A stretch of 23,528 bases of DNA from Coprothermobacter sp. (GTDB taxonomy: Bacteria > Coprothermobacterota > Coprothermobacteria > Coprothermobacterales > Coprothermobacteraceae), in the NCBI GenBank assembly GCA_012842545.1, contig DUSQ01000001.1, positions 1 through 23,528 on the forward strand, written 5' to 3'. Shown piece after piece: positions 7,913 through 15,994 of this stretch. Under the pieces are notes generated by a model. The model was not told where the DNA came from and did no database searches. It saw only the letters and a list, made by a program, of their open reading frames with translations. The position numbers were made by a program, and so were the translations under genes. Numbering within the stretch: position 1 is the first letter of the stretch; every line of letters starts with the position of its first letter.

Positions 7913-9500
7913 CATCTATGCCCATGAACTGGAGAATGCCTTTTGCAATTCCTTGAGCGGCCTTTGTTCTGCCTTCTGGAGTCGAAAGCAGAGCATAGTC
8001 CACGGGATTAGTGATGAACCCAACTTCTATCATGGCTGACGGATACGTCTCACCTTTGAGCATAAACAGAGTGGTATCCTGTTTTACTCCTCTGTCCTTA
8101 AGCTGAACCTGTTTTAAGTAAGCATTATGTACGGTGGTAGCAAACCATTTTGACTGCCAAGTACGCCAATAGGTTTCCACACCATTAGCAGTGGACGAAG
8201 TAAAGGAGTTAGCGTGAATACTCAAAAAGATATTTGGCTTAAAGCTTTCAGCCAACCTTATGCGATCTTCTAAATCGTAGGGATTCGACTTGTCTTTCTC
8301 CTTGGTTCTTGTCATTTGAACGGTGAGGCCGTTACTTCGGAGAATATCAGCAACTTTCTGTGAAATGTCCAGCACAACCTCGCTTTCATATATGCCGTTA
8401 AGTCCTATGGCACCCATGTTGTACATGCCATTACTCGGGTTGTATCCACCATGTCCCGGGTCCAAAACCACTACGTATTGTTCTTTTGGAGGCGTTAAGT
8501 TGAAGTACTGGTAAATCGAGTTGCGTATGTTGAGCACCACATTGGCATAGTTCATTGATTGAGTACCTTTACTGTCAGCGGCGTCGCTACCGGCAAGGAT
8601 GCTGTTCATAAGACCTGTGGAACCTAGCAGGTAGGACCTTAGTGCCATGAAAGGTCTTTGCCAAGTGACCATGCTGTTGGAAAGCATCTTACATCCCACA
8701 GCCACATTACTGTCCACGTCGAACGGATCGCTCTTAACACCTAACGTGGCTGCGTAGCTGTAGAAGTTCGATTCCAGAATCTGCATCAATCCCACGGCGG
8801 AGGACGTACTCACTGCGTTTGGATTAAAGCCGCTTTCCATTTCGATTAGACCTATAACCAAGAAGGGGTCCAAGTTAAAGTAGTTTGCCCAACGGCTCAC
8901 GGAGGTGGCAATTTGAACCACCGTGGCAGCAGGTACCTGTCTGTTGATTTTGCCAAGCCGAAATTCAATAGCGAGTTGAAGCGTTTGAGGATCGTAAAGA
9001 CCAATACCAGGCTCAATGGAAGGCGTAACTACTGGCGGTGTGGGTACCACCTCGGTGGGTGTCTCAGTGTTTGTGGGAGTTTCTGGCAAAGTTGGTGTTT
9101 CAGAAGATGTCGGAGTGATTATTTCAGTTGTGGTTTGAACATCCACATCCACGTTTGGCAGCACAACAGCTACTTGATCTAACGCAGTTACCAGAAATTC
9201 TTTTGGTGAAAGGTTTTTCACACTCAATGGAGCGGAGCTTGTTACAGTTAGCCACGGGTTTGCAGTAATTTGAAAAGCTCCAGTCTCCAGAGAACCGCCG
9301 CTCCATTTGCTGGAAAATGTGACGCTGTGTCCATCTGTTTTGTAAGAGGTGAAACCATTGGTCACTACATAAAGCTGTGTTGTGTTAATCGGACTCACGA
9401 GCAGTACAGTGGACCAGGTCTCTCCTTGCACCGTACCGAGAGATAGTAGAACAAGTATTAACATCACAGAGGTGATTTTACGCACTTTTGCACATCCCAT
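7893..9500 (-). CDS. Secreted bifunctional peptidoglycan hydrolase: lytic transglycosylase (SLT) plus N-acetylmuramoyl-L-alanine amidase
   Basis: Exported cell-wall enzyme, 535 aa. A signal peptide covers about 1-26 (basic start, then VMLILVLLSLGTVQG). Residues 27-120 form an unrecognised beta-rich domain. A Thr/Pro/Glu linker with ETPT-like repeats spans about 123-163. The SLT domain spans about 190-300, with catalytic Glu222 in EMESGFNPNAVS and the GLMQI motif (237-241). The Amidase_3 domain spans about 342-527, with zinc ligands H350 (DPGHGG), E372 and H429 (SIHAN) and catalytic E492 (MIEVGFITN). It would cut both the glycan and the stem-peptide linkage. ATG 9500 has only a GGGGA directly against it; GTG 9485 (then RKITSV) is a plausible alternative start and gives a cleaner signal peptide. 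It is divergent from feoA. Confidence 0.93.
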   Translation of the reverse strand: MGCAKVRKITSVMLILVLLSLGTVQGETWSTVLLVSPINTTQLYVVTNGFTSYKTDGHSVTFSSKWSGGSLETGAFQITANPWLTVTSSAPLSVKNLSPKEFLVTALDQVAVVLPNVDVDVQTTTEIITPTSSETPTLPETPTNTETPTEVVPTPPVVTPSIEPGIGLYDPQTLQLAIEFRLGKINRQVPAATVVQIATSVSRWANYFNLDPFLVIGLIEMESGFNPNAVSTSSAVGLMQILESNFYSYAATLGVKSDPFDVDSNVAVGCKMLSNSMVTWQRPFMALRSYLLGSTGLMNSILAGSDAADSKGTQSMNYANVVLNIRNSIYQYFNLTPPKEQYVVVLDPGHGGYNPSNGMYNMGAIGLNGIYESEVVLDISQKVADILRSNGLTVQMTRTKEKDKSNPYDLEDRIRLAESFKPNIFLSIHANSFTSSTANGVETYWRTWQSKWFATTVHNAYLKQVQLKDRGVKQDTTLFMLKGETYPSAMIEVGFITNPVDYALLSTPEGRTKAAQGIAKGILQFMGIDVKPLDR

Positions 9501-9527
9501 TCCCCGTCACATGGACTAAGCAGATGG

Positions 9528-9548
9528 TTGTTTTCTTCATGAAAACAA
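9528..9548. repeat. Inverted repeat in the amidase/feoA divergent gap (possible operator)
   Basis: Perfect 8-bp arms TTGTTTTC and GAAAACAA are separated by 5 bases. The repeat lies 10 bases upstream of the feoA -35 box and about 28 bases upstream of the hydrolase start. It does not resemble the E. coli Fur consensus. The position suits a regulator of either gene; the binding protein is unknown. Confidence 0.4.
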
Positions 9549-9558
9549 TTTTACCTCA

Positions 9559-9588
9559 TTGACAGGCTAAAGAGGGACATGATATAGT
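9559..9588 (+). promoter_or_regulatory. Strong promoter for feoAB, predicted leaderless
   Basis: Perfect -35 TTGACA (9559-9564), 18-bp spacer, and -10 TATAGT (9583-9588) preceded by the extended -10 TG (9580-9581). The feoA GTG start is at 9595, exactly 6 bases after the -10, which is where transcription should begin. There is no Shine-Dalgarno. Confidence 0.82.
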
Positions 9589-9594
9589 TTTATT

Positions 9595-9837
9595 GTGCAA
9601 ACATTTAATGTTCATCTAAGTGACCTACCTGAGGGAACTTCAGCAAAAGTGAGGTCCGTAGTTGGCCCCAGGTGGTTTAGGGAGCGTATGTACGAACTTG
9701 GGCTTCTACCGGGTATCACTGTCGAAGTAGTGAAGAGGACTCCTTTAGGAGGTCCCATTATTGTGGAGTTCCTGACTCAAAGGCTCGCACTTTCTCTTAA
9801 GGAGGCTCATTGGATCCATGTCGATGTCTTGTCATGA
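9595..9837 (+). CDS. feoA: Ferrous iron transport protein A
   Basis: Small cytoplasmic SH3-like protein that supports FeoB in ferrous iron uptake; 80 aa, typical. Family features seen are the RMYELGLLPG block, GGPIIVEF, and LSLKEA near the C-terminus. The start is GTG 9595 (read as Met); the ATG at 9606 is out of frame. No ribosome binding site precedes it, and the promoter -10 ends 6 bases before GTG, so translation likely begins at the 5' end of the mRNA. It overlaps feoB by 20 bases. Confidence 0.94.
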   Translation: MQTFNVHLSDLPEGTSAKVRSVVGPRWFRERMYELGLLPGITVEVVKRTPLGGPIIVEFLTQRLALSLKEAHWIHVDVLS

Positions 9838-11776
9838 CTCTTCTGGCGAACACGTTTTGCATACAAATTCTCAGGCAAATCCGTGGATAAACAGAATAGT
9901 ACTTGTAGGAAACCCCAACTGCGGTAAGTCCACCTTGTTTAATCTGATAACTGGTATGAGCGTCCATGTGGGAAACTGGCCGGGTGTGACCGTGGATGTG
10001 AAAATGGCTCAGTGGAAAGTGGACGGCGAAATTTGGGAGGTAGTGGACTTACCAGGCAGTTATTCTTTGTTGGGAAAGAACGCTGACGAACAAGTCACCA
10101 GTAATTTCCTGTTATCGCAGGAATATGATGTTATTTTAAACATAGTGGATTCTACGTCTTTAGAGCGTTCTCTCATGCTCACCCTGGAACTTTTGGACTT
10201 GCAAAAGCCCATGGTAGTCGCTTTGAACTTTGTTGACGAGTTAGAAAAGTCAGGAGCTACTATTGATGCCGACAAGCTGTCCGAGGAGTTGGGCGTTCCC
10301 GTTGTACCTATTTCGGCGCTCAAAGGTATTAACATTGATGCGTTGAAAGAGGCTTTAAAGAATGCACGTTTACCAAAGCTAATTCCGTTTAATCGTTCTT
10401 TGGAAAATCTCATAGCCACATTGCAGAAGAGAGATAATTTAGGGCGTTTCCAGGCATTGAGTAGTATCGCCAGCGAGCAAACTGACATGGACGAGATCAT
10501 GGGCCATTTGGACGGGATCCATCCTCAGGAGCACATTGCCATGGAGCGTTACAGAAAGGCACATCAGATAGCCATGGGTGTCATGAAGAAACTGCCAGAA
10601 AAGTGGAAATGGTCAGACATGTTGGATCACGTTCTACTTCATCCCGTAGTTGGCATACCCACTTTTGTTATTATTCTTTATCTTCTTTTCAAAGTCATTT
10701 TTGCTGTGGGACAACCTTTGACGGACTTAGTAGCTGGGGCTATTTCTTGGATATCGGTAGTGGTGACCACCCATCTACCCAACGGTCTTATGAAGGACTT
10801 TATTCAAAATGCTCTGTTTGGTGGGGTAGGGAACGTCATTTCTTTTGTTCCCTTGGTGTTTGTCATGTTCTTCACGGTTGGGTTACTGGAAAATTCCGGC
10901 TACATGGCTCGGGCTTCGCTCATCATGGACAGGCCCTTATCACGATTTGGATTAAGCGGGAAATCCTTTATTTCCCTCATACTTGGGTTTGGCTGCAATG
11001 TGCCTGCCATACTTTCCACCCGTGCCATTGATGACCCAGTGGAACGTAAAATTGCGTCCATGGTGATTCCACTGATTCCTTGCAACGCACGTCTTCCCGT
11101 GCTTACGGTTCTTGGCTCAGCGTTGTTTGGACCCCAGGCATTGGTGGCTGTACTGTTTTGTTACGCGCTGTCCGTGGTTTTTAGCCTTGTACTGGCGTTT
11201 GCCTTTAGGAATGTGGCTTTCAAACGCATGCCAACATTTTTCGCCTTAGAAATGCCGCCATACAGGATGCCGTCTCTGAAAATGACAACTAAACTGGCTT
11301 GGTTCCGGACAAAAGATTTTCTTCACAAGGCTTTCACAGTGGTTTTGCTGGCAACTGTTGTCTTCTGGGCGCTTCTCACTTTTCCTTTGGGTGCAGATGT
11401 TTCTCAAAGTTACGTTGCTCGCACGGGTACATTTTTGAGCCGAACTGTTTTCAAACCTCTGGGATTCAACTGGCAGATGTCGTCAGCCTTGCTCATGGGC
11501 TTAGCAGCAAAAGAAGCGGTACTTTCATCACTTGGACAGCTTTACAAAGCTAGCGGATCTGCACTAGTTTCTTCTTTAGCTTCTTCTTTTAGTTCATCCT
11601 CTGGTATTGCTTTCATGGTGTTTTTCGTGCTTTATGTTCCGTGCATAGCTACTATGGCAGCATTGAGAAAGGAGGTAGGGCCAAAGTGGACCGTAATACA
11701 ACTGGTAGTCCAACTGGTTGTGGCTTACCTGGTCAGTCTTGGAGCTTATTACCTGTCTTACTTGTTGTTTGTTTAA
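9818..11776 (+). CDS. feoB: Ferrous iron transporter FeoB
   Basis: GTP-binding membrane protein that imports Fe(II); 652 aa, at the short end of the family. The N-terminal G domain has G1 GNPNCGKST (31-39), G2 T58 in NWPGVTVD, G3 DLPG (77-80), G4 NFVD (137-140) and G5 SALKG. A helical spacer follows, then two Gate-type membrane halves with the conserved GYMARASLIMDR and LGFGCNVPAI blocks. The C-terminal region is hydrophobic to the end, with no long cysteine-rich tail. A Shine-Dalgarno AAGGAGG (9799-9805) lies 12 bases before ATG 9818; ATG 9824 is a less well spaced alternative. It is co-transcribed with feoA and converges, via a small membrane protein gene, on a ferritin-like gene. Confidence 0.97.
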   Translation: MSMSCHDSSGEHVLHTNSQANPWINRIVLVGNPNCGKSTLFNLITGMSVHVGNWPGVTVDVKMAQWKVDGEIWEVVDLPGSYSLLGKNADEQVTSNFLLSQEYDVILNIVDSTSLERSLMLTLELLDLQKPMVVALNFVDELEKSGATIDADKLSEELGVPVVPISALKGINIDALKEALKNARLPKLIPFNRSLENLIATLQKRDNLGRFQALSSIASEQTDMDEIMGHLDGIHPQEHIAMERYRKAHQIAMGVMKKLPEKWKWSDMLDHVLLHPVVGIPTFVIILYLLFKVIFAVGQPLTDLVAGAISWISVVVTTHLPNGLMKDFIQNALFGGVGNVISFVPLVFVMFFTVGLLENSGYMARASLIMDRPLSRFGLSGKSFISLILGFGCNVPAILSTRAIDDPVERKIASMVIPLIPCNARLPVLTVLGSALFGPQALVAVLFCYALSVVFSLVLAFAFRNVAFKRMPTFFALEMPPYRMPSLKMTTKLAWFRTKDFLHKAFTVVLLATVVFWALLTFPLGADVSQSYVARTGTFLSRTVFKPLGFNWQMSSALLMGLAAKEAVLSSLGQLYKASGSALVSSLASSFSSSSGIAFMVFFVLYVPCIATMAALRKEVGPKWTVIQLVVQLVVAYLVSLGAYYLSYLLFV

Positions 11777-11778
11777 TA

Positions 11779-12060
11779 GTGAGCGTGGGCTCGCTGTGGT
11801 TTTTGGCTGGAAACTGGGTTGATTTTGTAATACAAATTGTCTTTATCTTACTTTACATAGCTGCTTTGGCAGATTTTGGAAAACCATATTTCGTGGCTGC
11901 ACACCTCACAGTTTCTTCTTTTTTAGAAACACTCTTTTACCTTACCTTGGTACTTTCAACTTCTCAGAGGCTTTGGTTTTTGTTAGCTGCCCTCATTACC
12001 GCAGCAGTTGATTTCTTTTCCTATCGCATTCTTAGTGATTTTCTGGATACGTCTTCATAG
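11779..12060 (+). CDS. Small hydrophobic membrane protein downstream of feoB
   Basis: Not recognised. From GTG 11779, two bases after the feoB stop, the frame gives 93 aa with three or four hydrophobic segments (for example VDFVIQIVFILLYIAALADF, LETLFYLTLVL and LWFLLAALITAAVDFF). No Shine-Dalgarno is close, so translation would rely on re-initiation after FeoB at TAATAGTG. GTG 11785 is an alternative. The same frame is open back to 11641, but that part runs through feoB coding DNA and is probably a shadow. It ends with a 6-base overlap with the convergent ferritin-like gene. Position suggests a membrane accessory of the Feo system, but that is inference only. Confidence 0.6.
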   Translation: MSVGSLWFLAGNWVDFVIQIVFILLYIAALADFGKPYFVAAHLTVSSFLETLFYLTLVLSTSQRLWFLLAALITAAVDFFSYRILSDFLDTSS

Positions 12061-12540
12061 CAGGGGAGAAAACCCCATGTCATACCAGTGTTCTTTCATT
12101 AAATTGTCCAGCTCGTTTCGTAGGGTTGCTTCGTGTTCTTCTTCCCACTTTGCCAGTTTTAAGTAAATCTGTTTTCCGATGGCATCGTCAGTGTGCTCGG
12201 CAGCTTTCTTGTAGAACTGAGTAAAGTCATGTTCCAGTAGCATGGCCATGCGTAGAGCAGCTATTTCGCCAAAGTTGAACTCTGATTCTTGTGCTTTTAC
12301 TCTTTTGAAAGGCGTTTCTTCAGGTGGCATTTCGTCAATGAAAATGTTTTCATCTTCCAGATGACCCAGCACTTTGGACAGGTATTCAACGTGGCTTTCC
12401 TCCATGCGTTTCAGTCCCGTGAACAAGTCTTTTACTGACGGTGTGGTTGATTCTTCTGCTTTCTCGGCGTAAAAACGTACGCCCTCTTTTTCCATCTCCA
12501 AAGCGTACTGAAGTGCACTAATGGCTTTCTCAAGTTCCAT
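12055..12540 (-). CDS. Ferritin-like diiron protein (rubrerythrin-type domain, no rubredoxin)
   Basis: Four-helix-bundle protein, 161 aa, with two copies of the diiron ligand pattern. E17 with Y24 (EMEKEGVRFY) and E47-x-x-H50 (RMEESH) make the first pair. E103 with Y110 (LLEHDFTQFY) and E133-x-x-H136 (WEEEHE) make the second. No CxxC motifs exist, so the rubredoxin domain of classical rubrerythrin is missing. Likely roles are peroxide defence or iron handling in an anaerobe; the actual activity cannot be decided. A strong AAGGAGG lies 9 bases before ATG. The start overlaps the end of the Mur ligase gene by 11 bases, so it is the last gene of that operon. It is convergent with feoAB. Confidence 0.85.
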   Translation of the reverse strand: MELEKAISALQYALEMEKEGVRFYAEKAEESTTPSVKDLFTGLKRMEESHVEYLSKVLGHLEDENIFIDEMPPEETPFKRVKAQESEFNFGEIAALRMAMLLEHDFTQFYKKAAEHTDDAIGKQIYLKLAKWEEEHEATLRNELDNLMKEHWYDMGFSPLL

Positions 12541-13831
12541 AAATCCCAGCCTCCTTTAGCCTGTCGTAGGCATCTCTCATTCCCACAATGACCCATTTCT
12601 TAAACTTCTTGCTGCACAACTGGAAAACTTCACTGCTGCTTCCAGTCAAGAAACCAGCGTCTTCGTATCTCTTTAAGGTTTCTTCGGATTGCTTCTCATC
12701 CAGTGACTTTATGATGGAAGCTGCTCCTGAAACACCATATTGCTTTATAACCTTTATAATTTCATAGCTCTTATTTTCTGGTTCGTAGCCCGTGGCTCCG
12801 TGAATGACCACAAAGTCATTACCCCAACGTTGGGCAACTGTTTGCAGGCATGCGTCTATGCTTTCTGGAGTGTGTGCAAAATCTATGATCATTTCAATGC
12901 CGTTCATGAGCACGTGATTCATGCGAACAGGAACAGAAGGGAATTCGCCCTCCAGCTTTATACCCTTCCACAGAAAAGCTGCTGCTACAGTGCCCACAGC
13001 ATCGTGAGCAAAAACTTTTCCGGGCATTGGAAGATGCACGTTGGATACACCTTGGGGTGTGTATATCCTTACGTCCTGCTCCCATTCGTACTCTTTTCTG
13101 TCTAAGATGTAAAAATCCCCGGTATCGCCGTATCTGAGAAATGGATTGCGTGGAACAACATCAGCCGCTGGTACATTCTGGCCCAGTAGTGCTAAAGCGC
13201 CTTTCTTTAGATAGGAAAAAGCTTTCTTTTTTGCCGAGTAGTATGCGTATGTGGTCTTATGGTAGTCCATGTGTTCTGGTTCAAACGTGGTCCATATTAA
13301 CCCTTCCAAAGGTAAAGGAAGTCTGTCTTCTGACAAACCAATGGAAGAGAGTTCAACAACCCAGTGATCTTCACCCGTTTTCCTATAAGTGTTGAATAAA
13401 GCATCAGCACCCGTGGTTGTGGTGGGTAAAACGAATTGAACATCTTTTGCCCTTATGCCCAACGTTCCCATGTAACCAGTTCGAAGCAAAGAGGATAGCC
13501 ACCATGCAATCGTACTCTTTCCCTTGGTGCCTGTGACGCCCCAAACGTGCAAGGGGTACACTCTCGCTCCAGCTTTAATGAATTTCTTATAAAGCTGACG
13601 TGCGTCAGGGCGGTGGATAACATTAGATCCAGAGGCTTCTTTCTCTGTGATAATGAGTTTTGCTCTGTTTTGAAGCTCAGGTATGAGTGTGCGCGCGTCA
13701 AAGTGAGAACCTGTAAAAGCAAAGAAAATATCGCCATCCATGAACCAGCGATTGTCCGAGGAGAACTTAATCAAATCGGGGATGCTGTGTTCACTGCCTG
13801 TAGATGAATGCTCCGCTGCCATAAACTCCAT
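12530..13831 (-). CDS. Divergent Mur ligase, MurE-like
   Basis: ATP-dependent amide ligase of the Mur family, 433 aa, shorter than usual MurE (about 480-500). The P-loop is GVTGTKGKST (98-107). The substrate region has PTTTTGADAL (136-145) and ELSSIGLSEDRL (160-171). EHMDYHKTTYAYYSAKKKAF (186-205) matches the MurE HLDYHGT...AK...F block, and RMNHV with IIDFAHTPESIDACL matches the MurE GR-E and DYAHTP blocks. The C-terminal domain lacks the DNPR motif of diaminopimelate-adding enzymes, so the added amino acid is unclear. ATG 13831 is preceded by AGAGGG; ATG 13822 with GGAG 4 bases before it is also credible. It overlaps glgC by 41 bases (or 32). It may be the genome's MurE or a specialised relative. 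Confidence 0.83.
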   Translation of the reverse strand: MEFMAAEHSSTGSEHSIPDLIKFSSDNRWFMDGDIFFAFTGSHFDARTLIPELQNRAKLIITEKEASGSNVIHRPDARQLYKKFIKAGARVYPLHVWGVTGTKGKSTIAWWLSSLLRTGYMGTLGIRAKDVQFVLPTTTTGADALFNTYRKTGEDHWVVELSSIGLSEDRLPLPLEGLIWTTFEPEHMDYHKTTYAYYSAKKKAFSYLKKGALALLGQNVPAADVVPRNPFLRYGDTGDFYILDRKEYEWEQDVRIYTPQGVSNVHLPMPGKVFAHDAVGTVAAAFLWKGIKLEGEFPSVPVRMNHVLMNGIEMIIDFAHTPESIDACLQTVAQRWGNDFVVIHGATGYEPENKSYEIIKVIKQYGVSGAASIIKSLDEKQSEETLKRYEDAGFLTGSSSEVFQLCSKKFKKWVIVGMRDAYDRLKEAGIYGT

Positions 13832-15023
13832 TGACCACAGCGCCCTCTTGGACTGCTACTTGTTTCCCTAAGTGACTTCCTTTTATTATGGTGGCATTTC
13901 TGCCAATAACTGTTATACCATCTGTGTAAATTTGAGGAGCTACCTCATTAGGGACTTCTTCTCCTTCTCCAATAACAACACCGTCTTCGATGCACACTGA
14001 TTCTCCAGTGATCACTCGGTACAGCTTGGCACCTTTACCAACGTAGCTTCTTGGGCCGATGACGCTTTCTACGACTTCTGCATCGTCATCGATGAAGGTT
14101 TGTAGCCCAATAACGGAACGTAAGATGTTGCCTTTTACAACACTACCTTCACTTACTAACGTACTTCTGGCACTTCCAGAGCCAAGGAAAATGGGAGAAG
14201 GAAGGTCAGCGGGATTTGTGTAAATCTTCCAGCGAGGATCATATAAATTAAGCCTGGGGAAGGGAGCTACCAAATCCATGTGTCCTTCCCAGAAAGACTT
14301 TATGGTTCCAACGTCCAACCAGTAGCCATCGAACCTATAGGCGTAGGCAGGCTCTCCTGATGCTACAATGCGTGGCCATATGTCACCGCCGAAATCGTGG
14401 GTCGACTCTTCTTTGACACTATCTTCAAGGAGCAATTCCCTTAGGTAGGACCAATGAAAGGCGTATATACCCATGTTAACCAAGTTGGATTTTGGCTCGG
14501 CGGGTTTTTCTTGGAATTCCAGAACGCGCTCGTGCTCATCAGTAATCACAGTGCCGTATCTACAAGCCTCTTCCCAGGAAACGGTGGTTGCTGCCAAAAC
14601 TGCGCGAGCATTCTTCAGATCCATGTACTTGAGTAGAGGTCGGTAGTCCATCAAGTACACATGATCTGCTGACAATATGAGCACGGTGTCTGGTTTGAGG
14701 TAGTCAATGTATTCAATATTTTGAAAAACAGCGTCCGCTGTGCCTTGATACCACTCTTTATGGGGAGGAAGAACTGCAAAATATGAGGTTCGTCTGACAA
14801 AATCCCATGGTCTTCCCATGGCTACGTGGCTAATAAGTTCCACAGGTCTGTACTGTGGAAGAATGGCAATACCTTCCAGCTGTGAATGGGCACAGTTTGA
14901 CAGTGCGAAATCGATGATTCTGTACTTACCTCCAAAATAAACCGATGGTTTTGCCAAGGTTTCAGTAAGCACACCTAACCTTGTGCCTGTGCCTCCCGCA
15001 AGTATGAGCGCCAATACTTTCAT
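13791..15023 (-). CDS. glgC: Glucose-1-phosphate adenylyltransferase, catalytic subunit
   Basis: Makes ADP-glucose from glucose-1-phosphate and ATP for glycogen synthesis; 410 aa, typical. The N-terminal nucleotidyltransferase motif LILAGGTGTRLG is intact, followed by GGKYRIIDFALSNC, YQGTADAVFQN, FQEKPAEP and YWLDVGTI. A C-terminal left-handed beta-helix with hexapeptide-like repeats (about 290-400) ends the protein. The start overlaps the glgD stop by 4 bases (ATGA). Glycogen synthase and branching enzyme are not in the window. The pairing with glgD suggests a heteromeric enzyme as in Bacillus and relatives. Confidence 0.96.
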   Translation of the reverse strand: MKVLALILAGGTGTRLGVLTETLAKPSVYFGGKYRIIDFALSNCAHSQLEGIAILPQYRPVELISHVAMGRPWDFVRRTSYFAVLPPHKEWYQGTADAVFQNIEYIDYLKPDTVLILSADHVYLMDYRPLLKYMDLKNARAVLAATTVSWEEACRYGTVITDEHERVLEFQEKPAEPKSNLVNMGIYAFHWSYLRELLLEDSVKEESTHDFGGDIWPRIVASGEPAYAYRFDGYWLDVGTIKSFWEGHMDLVAPFPRLNLYDPRWKIYTNPADLPSPIFLGSGSARSTLVSEGSVVKGNILRSVIGLQTFIDDDAEVVESVIGPRSYVGKGAKLYRVITGESVCIEDGVVIGEGEEVPNEVAPQIYTDGITVIGRNATIIKGSHLGKQVAVQEGAVVNGVYGSGAFIYRQ

Positions 15024-15988
15024 ATGACATGCTCCCTGGGTATCACTGTCAACTCACTGCTTATAACTTCTCGGTTAGCCCTGAATACGGTGTACCGGTC
15101 AGCAATTACATTGACCAAACGTGCGCCTTCTTCTACCACAACGTCTTGCATGAGTATGGAATTCTCCACATAAGCACCAGCACGTATTACCGAGTTTCTG
15201 CCAACCACGCTATGTATTACATGACCTCCAATAATGCAACCATCGGAAACAATACTGTCAGTGATGCGGCACGTGGTGGAAAACTTAGCTGGTGGAAAAT
15301 CGCGGAGTTTAGTCAAAATCATGTTCTGAGTTAAAGCTCTGTAAACATCAAGATCCAGTGCGTCCATGTGAAGTCTGTAGAAGGTTTCCAAACCATCAGA
15401 TAATTTGTACATGGGAATAGTAGTTGTAAACTGCTCAATTCGTAAGTCATTTCTTATGCTGGCTACAGCGTCACGCCAGAAATCTCGGAGGTCTTTGTAA
15501 GCGAAGAGTATTTCCAGTAGAAGGAACTTGTTTATGACGAATATGTATGGTTCTTCAGGGTCTCCAATGAATGTTATGTCGGCTGCCTTGTCGATGTGAT
15601 ATTTTATTAGCTCATGGAAGTCAATATTGTAAACACAGTCTCCCCATGCAATTATGGCTAATTCTTCATTAGCTCTTCTTAGAAAAGTAGTGTTCTTGAA
15701 CAGAGCATCCAGCGTTCCCAAATATTTACCAGGCAAGATGAAAAGACCGCCTTCCTTTTTATCTAAGTCCCATTGCGAAGCAATGCGTAAATGATCTAAC
15801 AAAGATACTGCTTCTGTATCCAGACTTACGCCAATACGGACAATACCTGCTCGCACAAAGCTGGACAGAGAAAAGTCAATGGCTCTGTATTTGCCAAGTA
15901 CGGGTAATGAAGCAGCGGGTCTAACCAAGGTTAACGGATCTAAAGAATGGACCCAATCATGAGCAAATATGAATCCAAAAGCCTCCAT
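15020..15988 (-). CDS. glgD: GlgD-type ADP-glucose pyrophosphorylase subunit (likely regulatory)
   Basis: GlgC paralogue, 322 aa, shorter than usual GlgD (about 370). It keeps LGKYRAIDFSLSSFVRAGI and the C-terminal hexapeptide beta-helix (ITDSIVSDGCIIGG, then VVGRNSVIRAGAYVENSILM), but the AGG-GTR nucleotide-binding motif is absent. It is therefore probably a non-catalytic partner of GlgC, as known for this family. ATG 15988 has no Shine-Dalgarno. It lies 6 bases after a TAGAAT box that begins with the coaX stop codon. Because a -35-like TTGAAC is correctly placed, glgD may be the first gene of an internal, leaderless transcript. Confidence 0.92.
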   Translation of the reverse strand: MEAFGFIFAHDWVHSLDPLTLVRPAASLPVLGKYRAIDFSLSSFVRAGIVRIGVSLDTEAVSLLDHLRIASQWDLDKKEGGLFILPGKYLGTLDALFKNTTFLRRANEELAIIAWGDCVYNIDFHELIKYHIDKAADITFIGDPEEPYIFVINKFLLLEILFAYKDLRDFWRDAVASIRNDLRIEQFTTTIPMYKLSDGLETFYRLHMDALDLDVYRALTQNMILTKLRDFPPAKFSTTCRITDSIVSDGCIIGGHVIHSVVGRNSVIRAGAYVENSILMQDVVVEEGARLVNVIADRYTVFRANREVISSELTVIPREHVI

Positions 15989-15994
15989 AATTTT

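Noticed and set aside
11641..11778. Upstream extension of the small membrane protein to GTG 11641
   Set aside because: This part lies entirely within feoB coding sequence in another frame, lacks a ribosome binding site, and its hydrophobic end is explained by overlap with a FeoB membrane helix.
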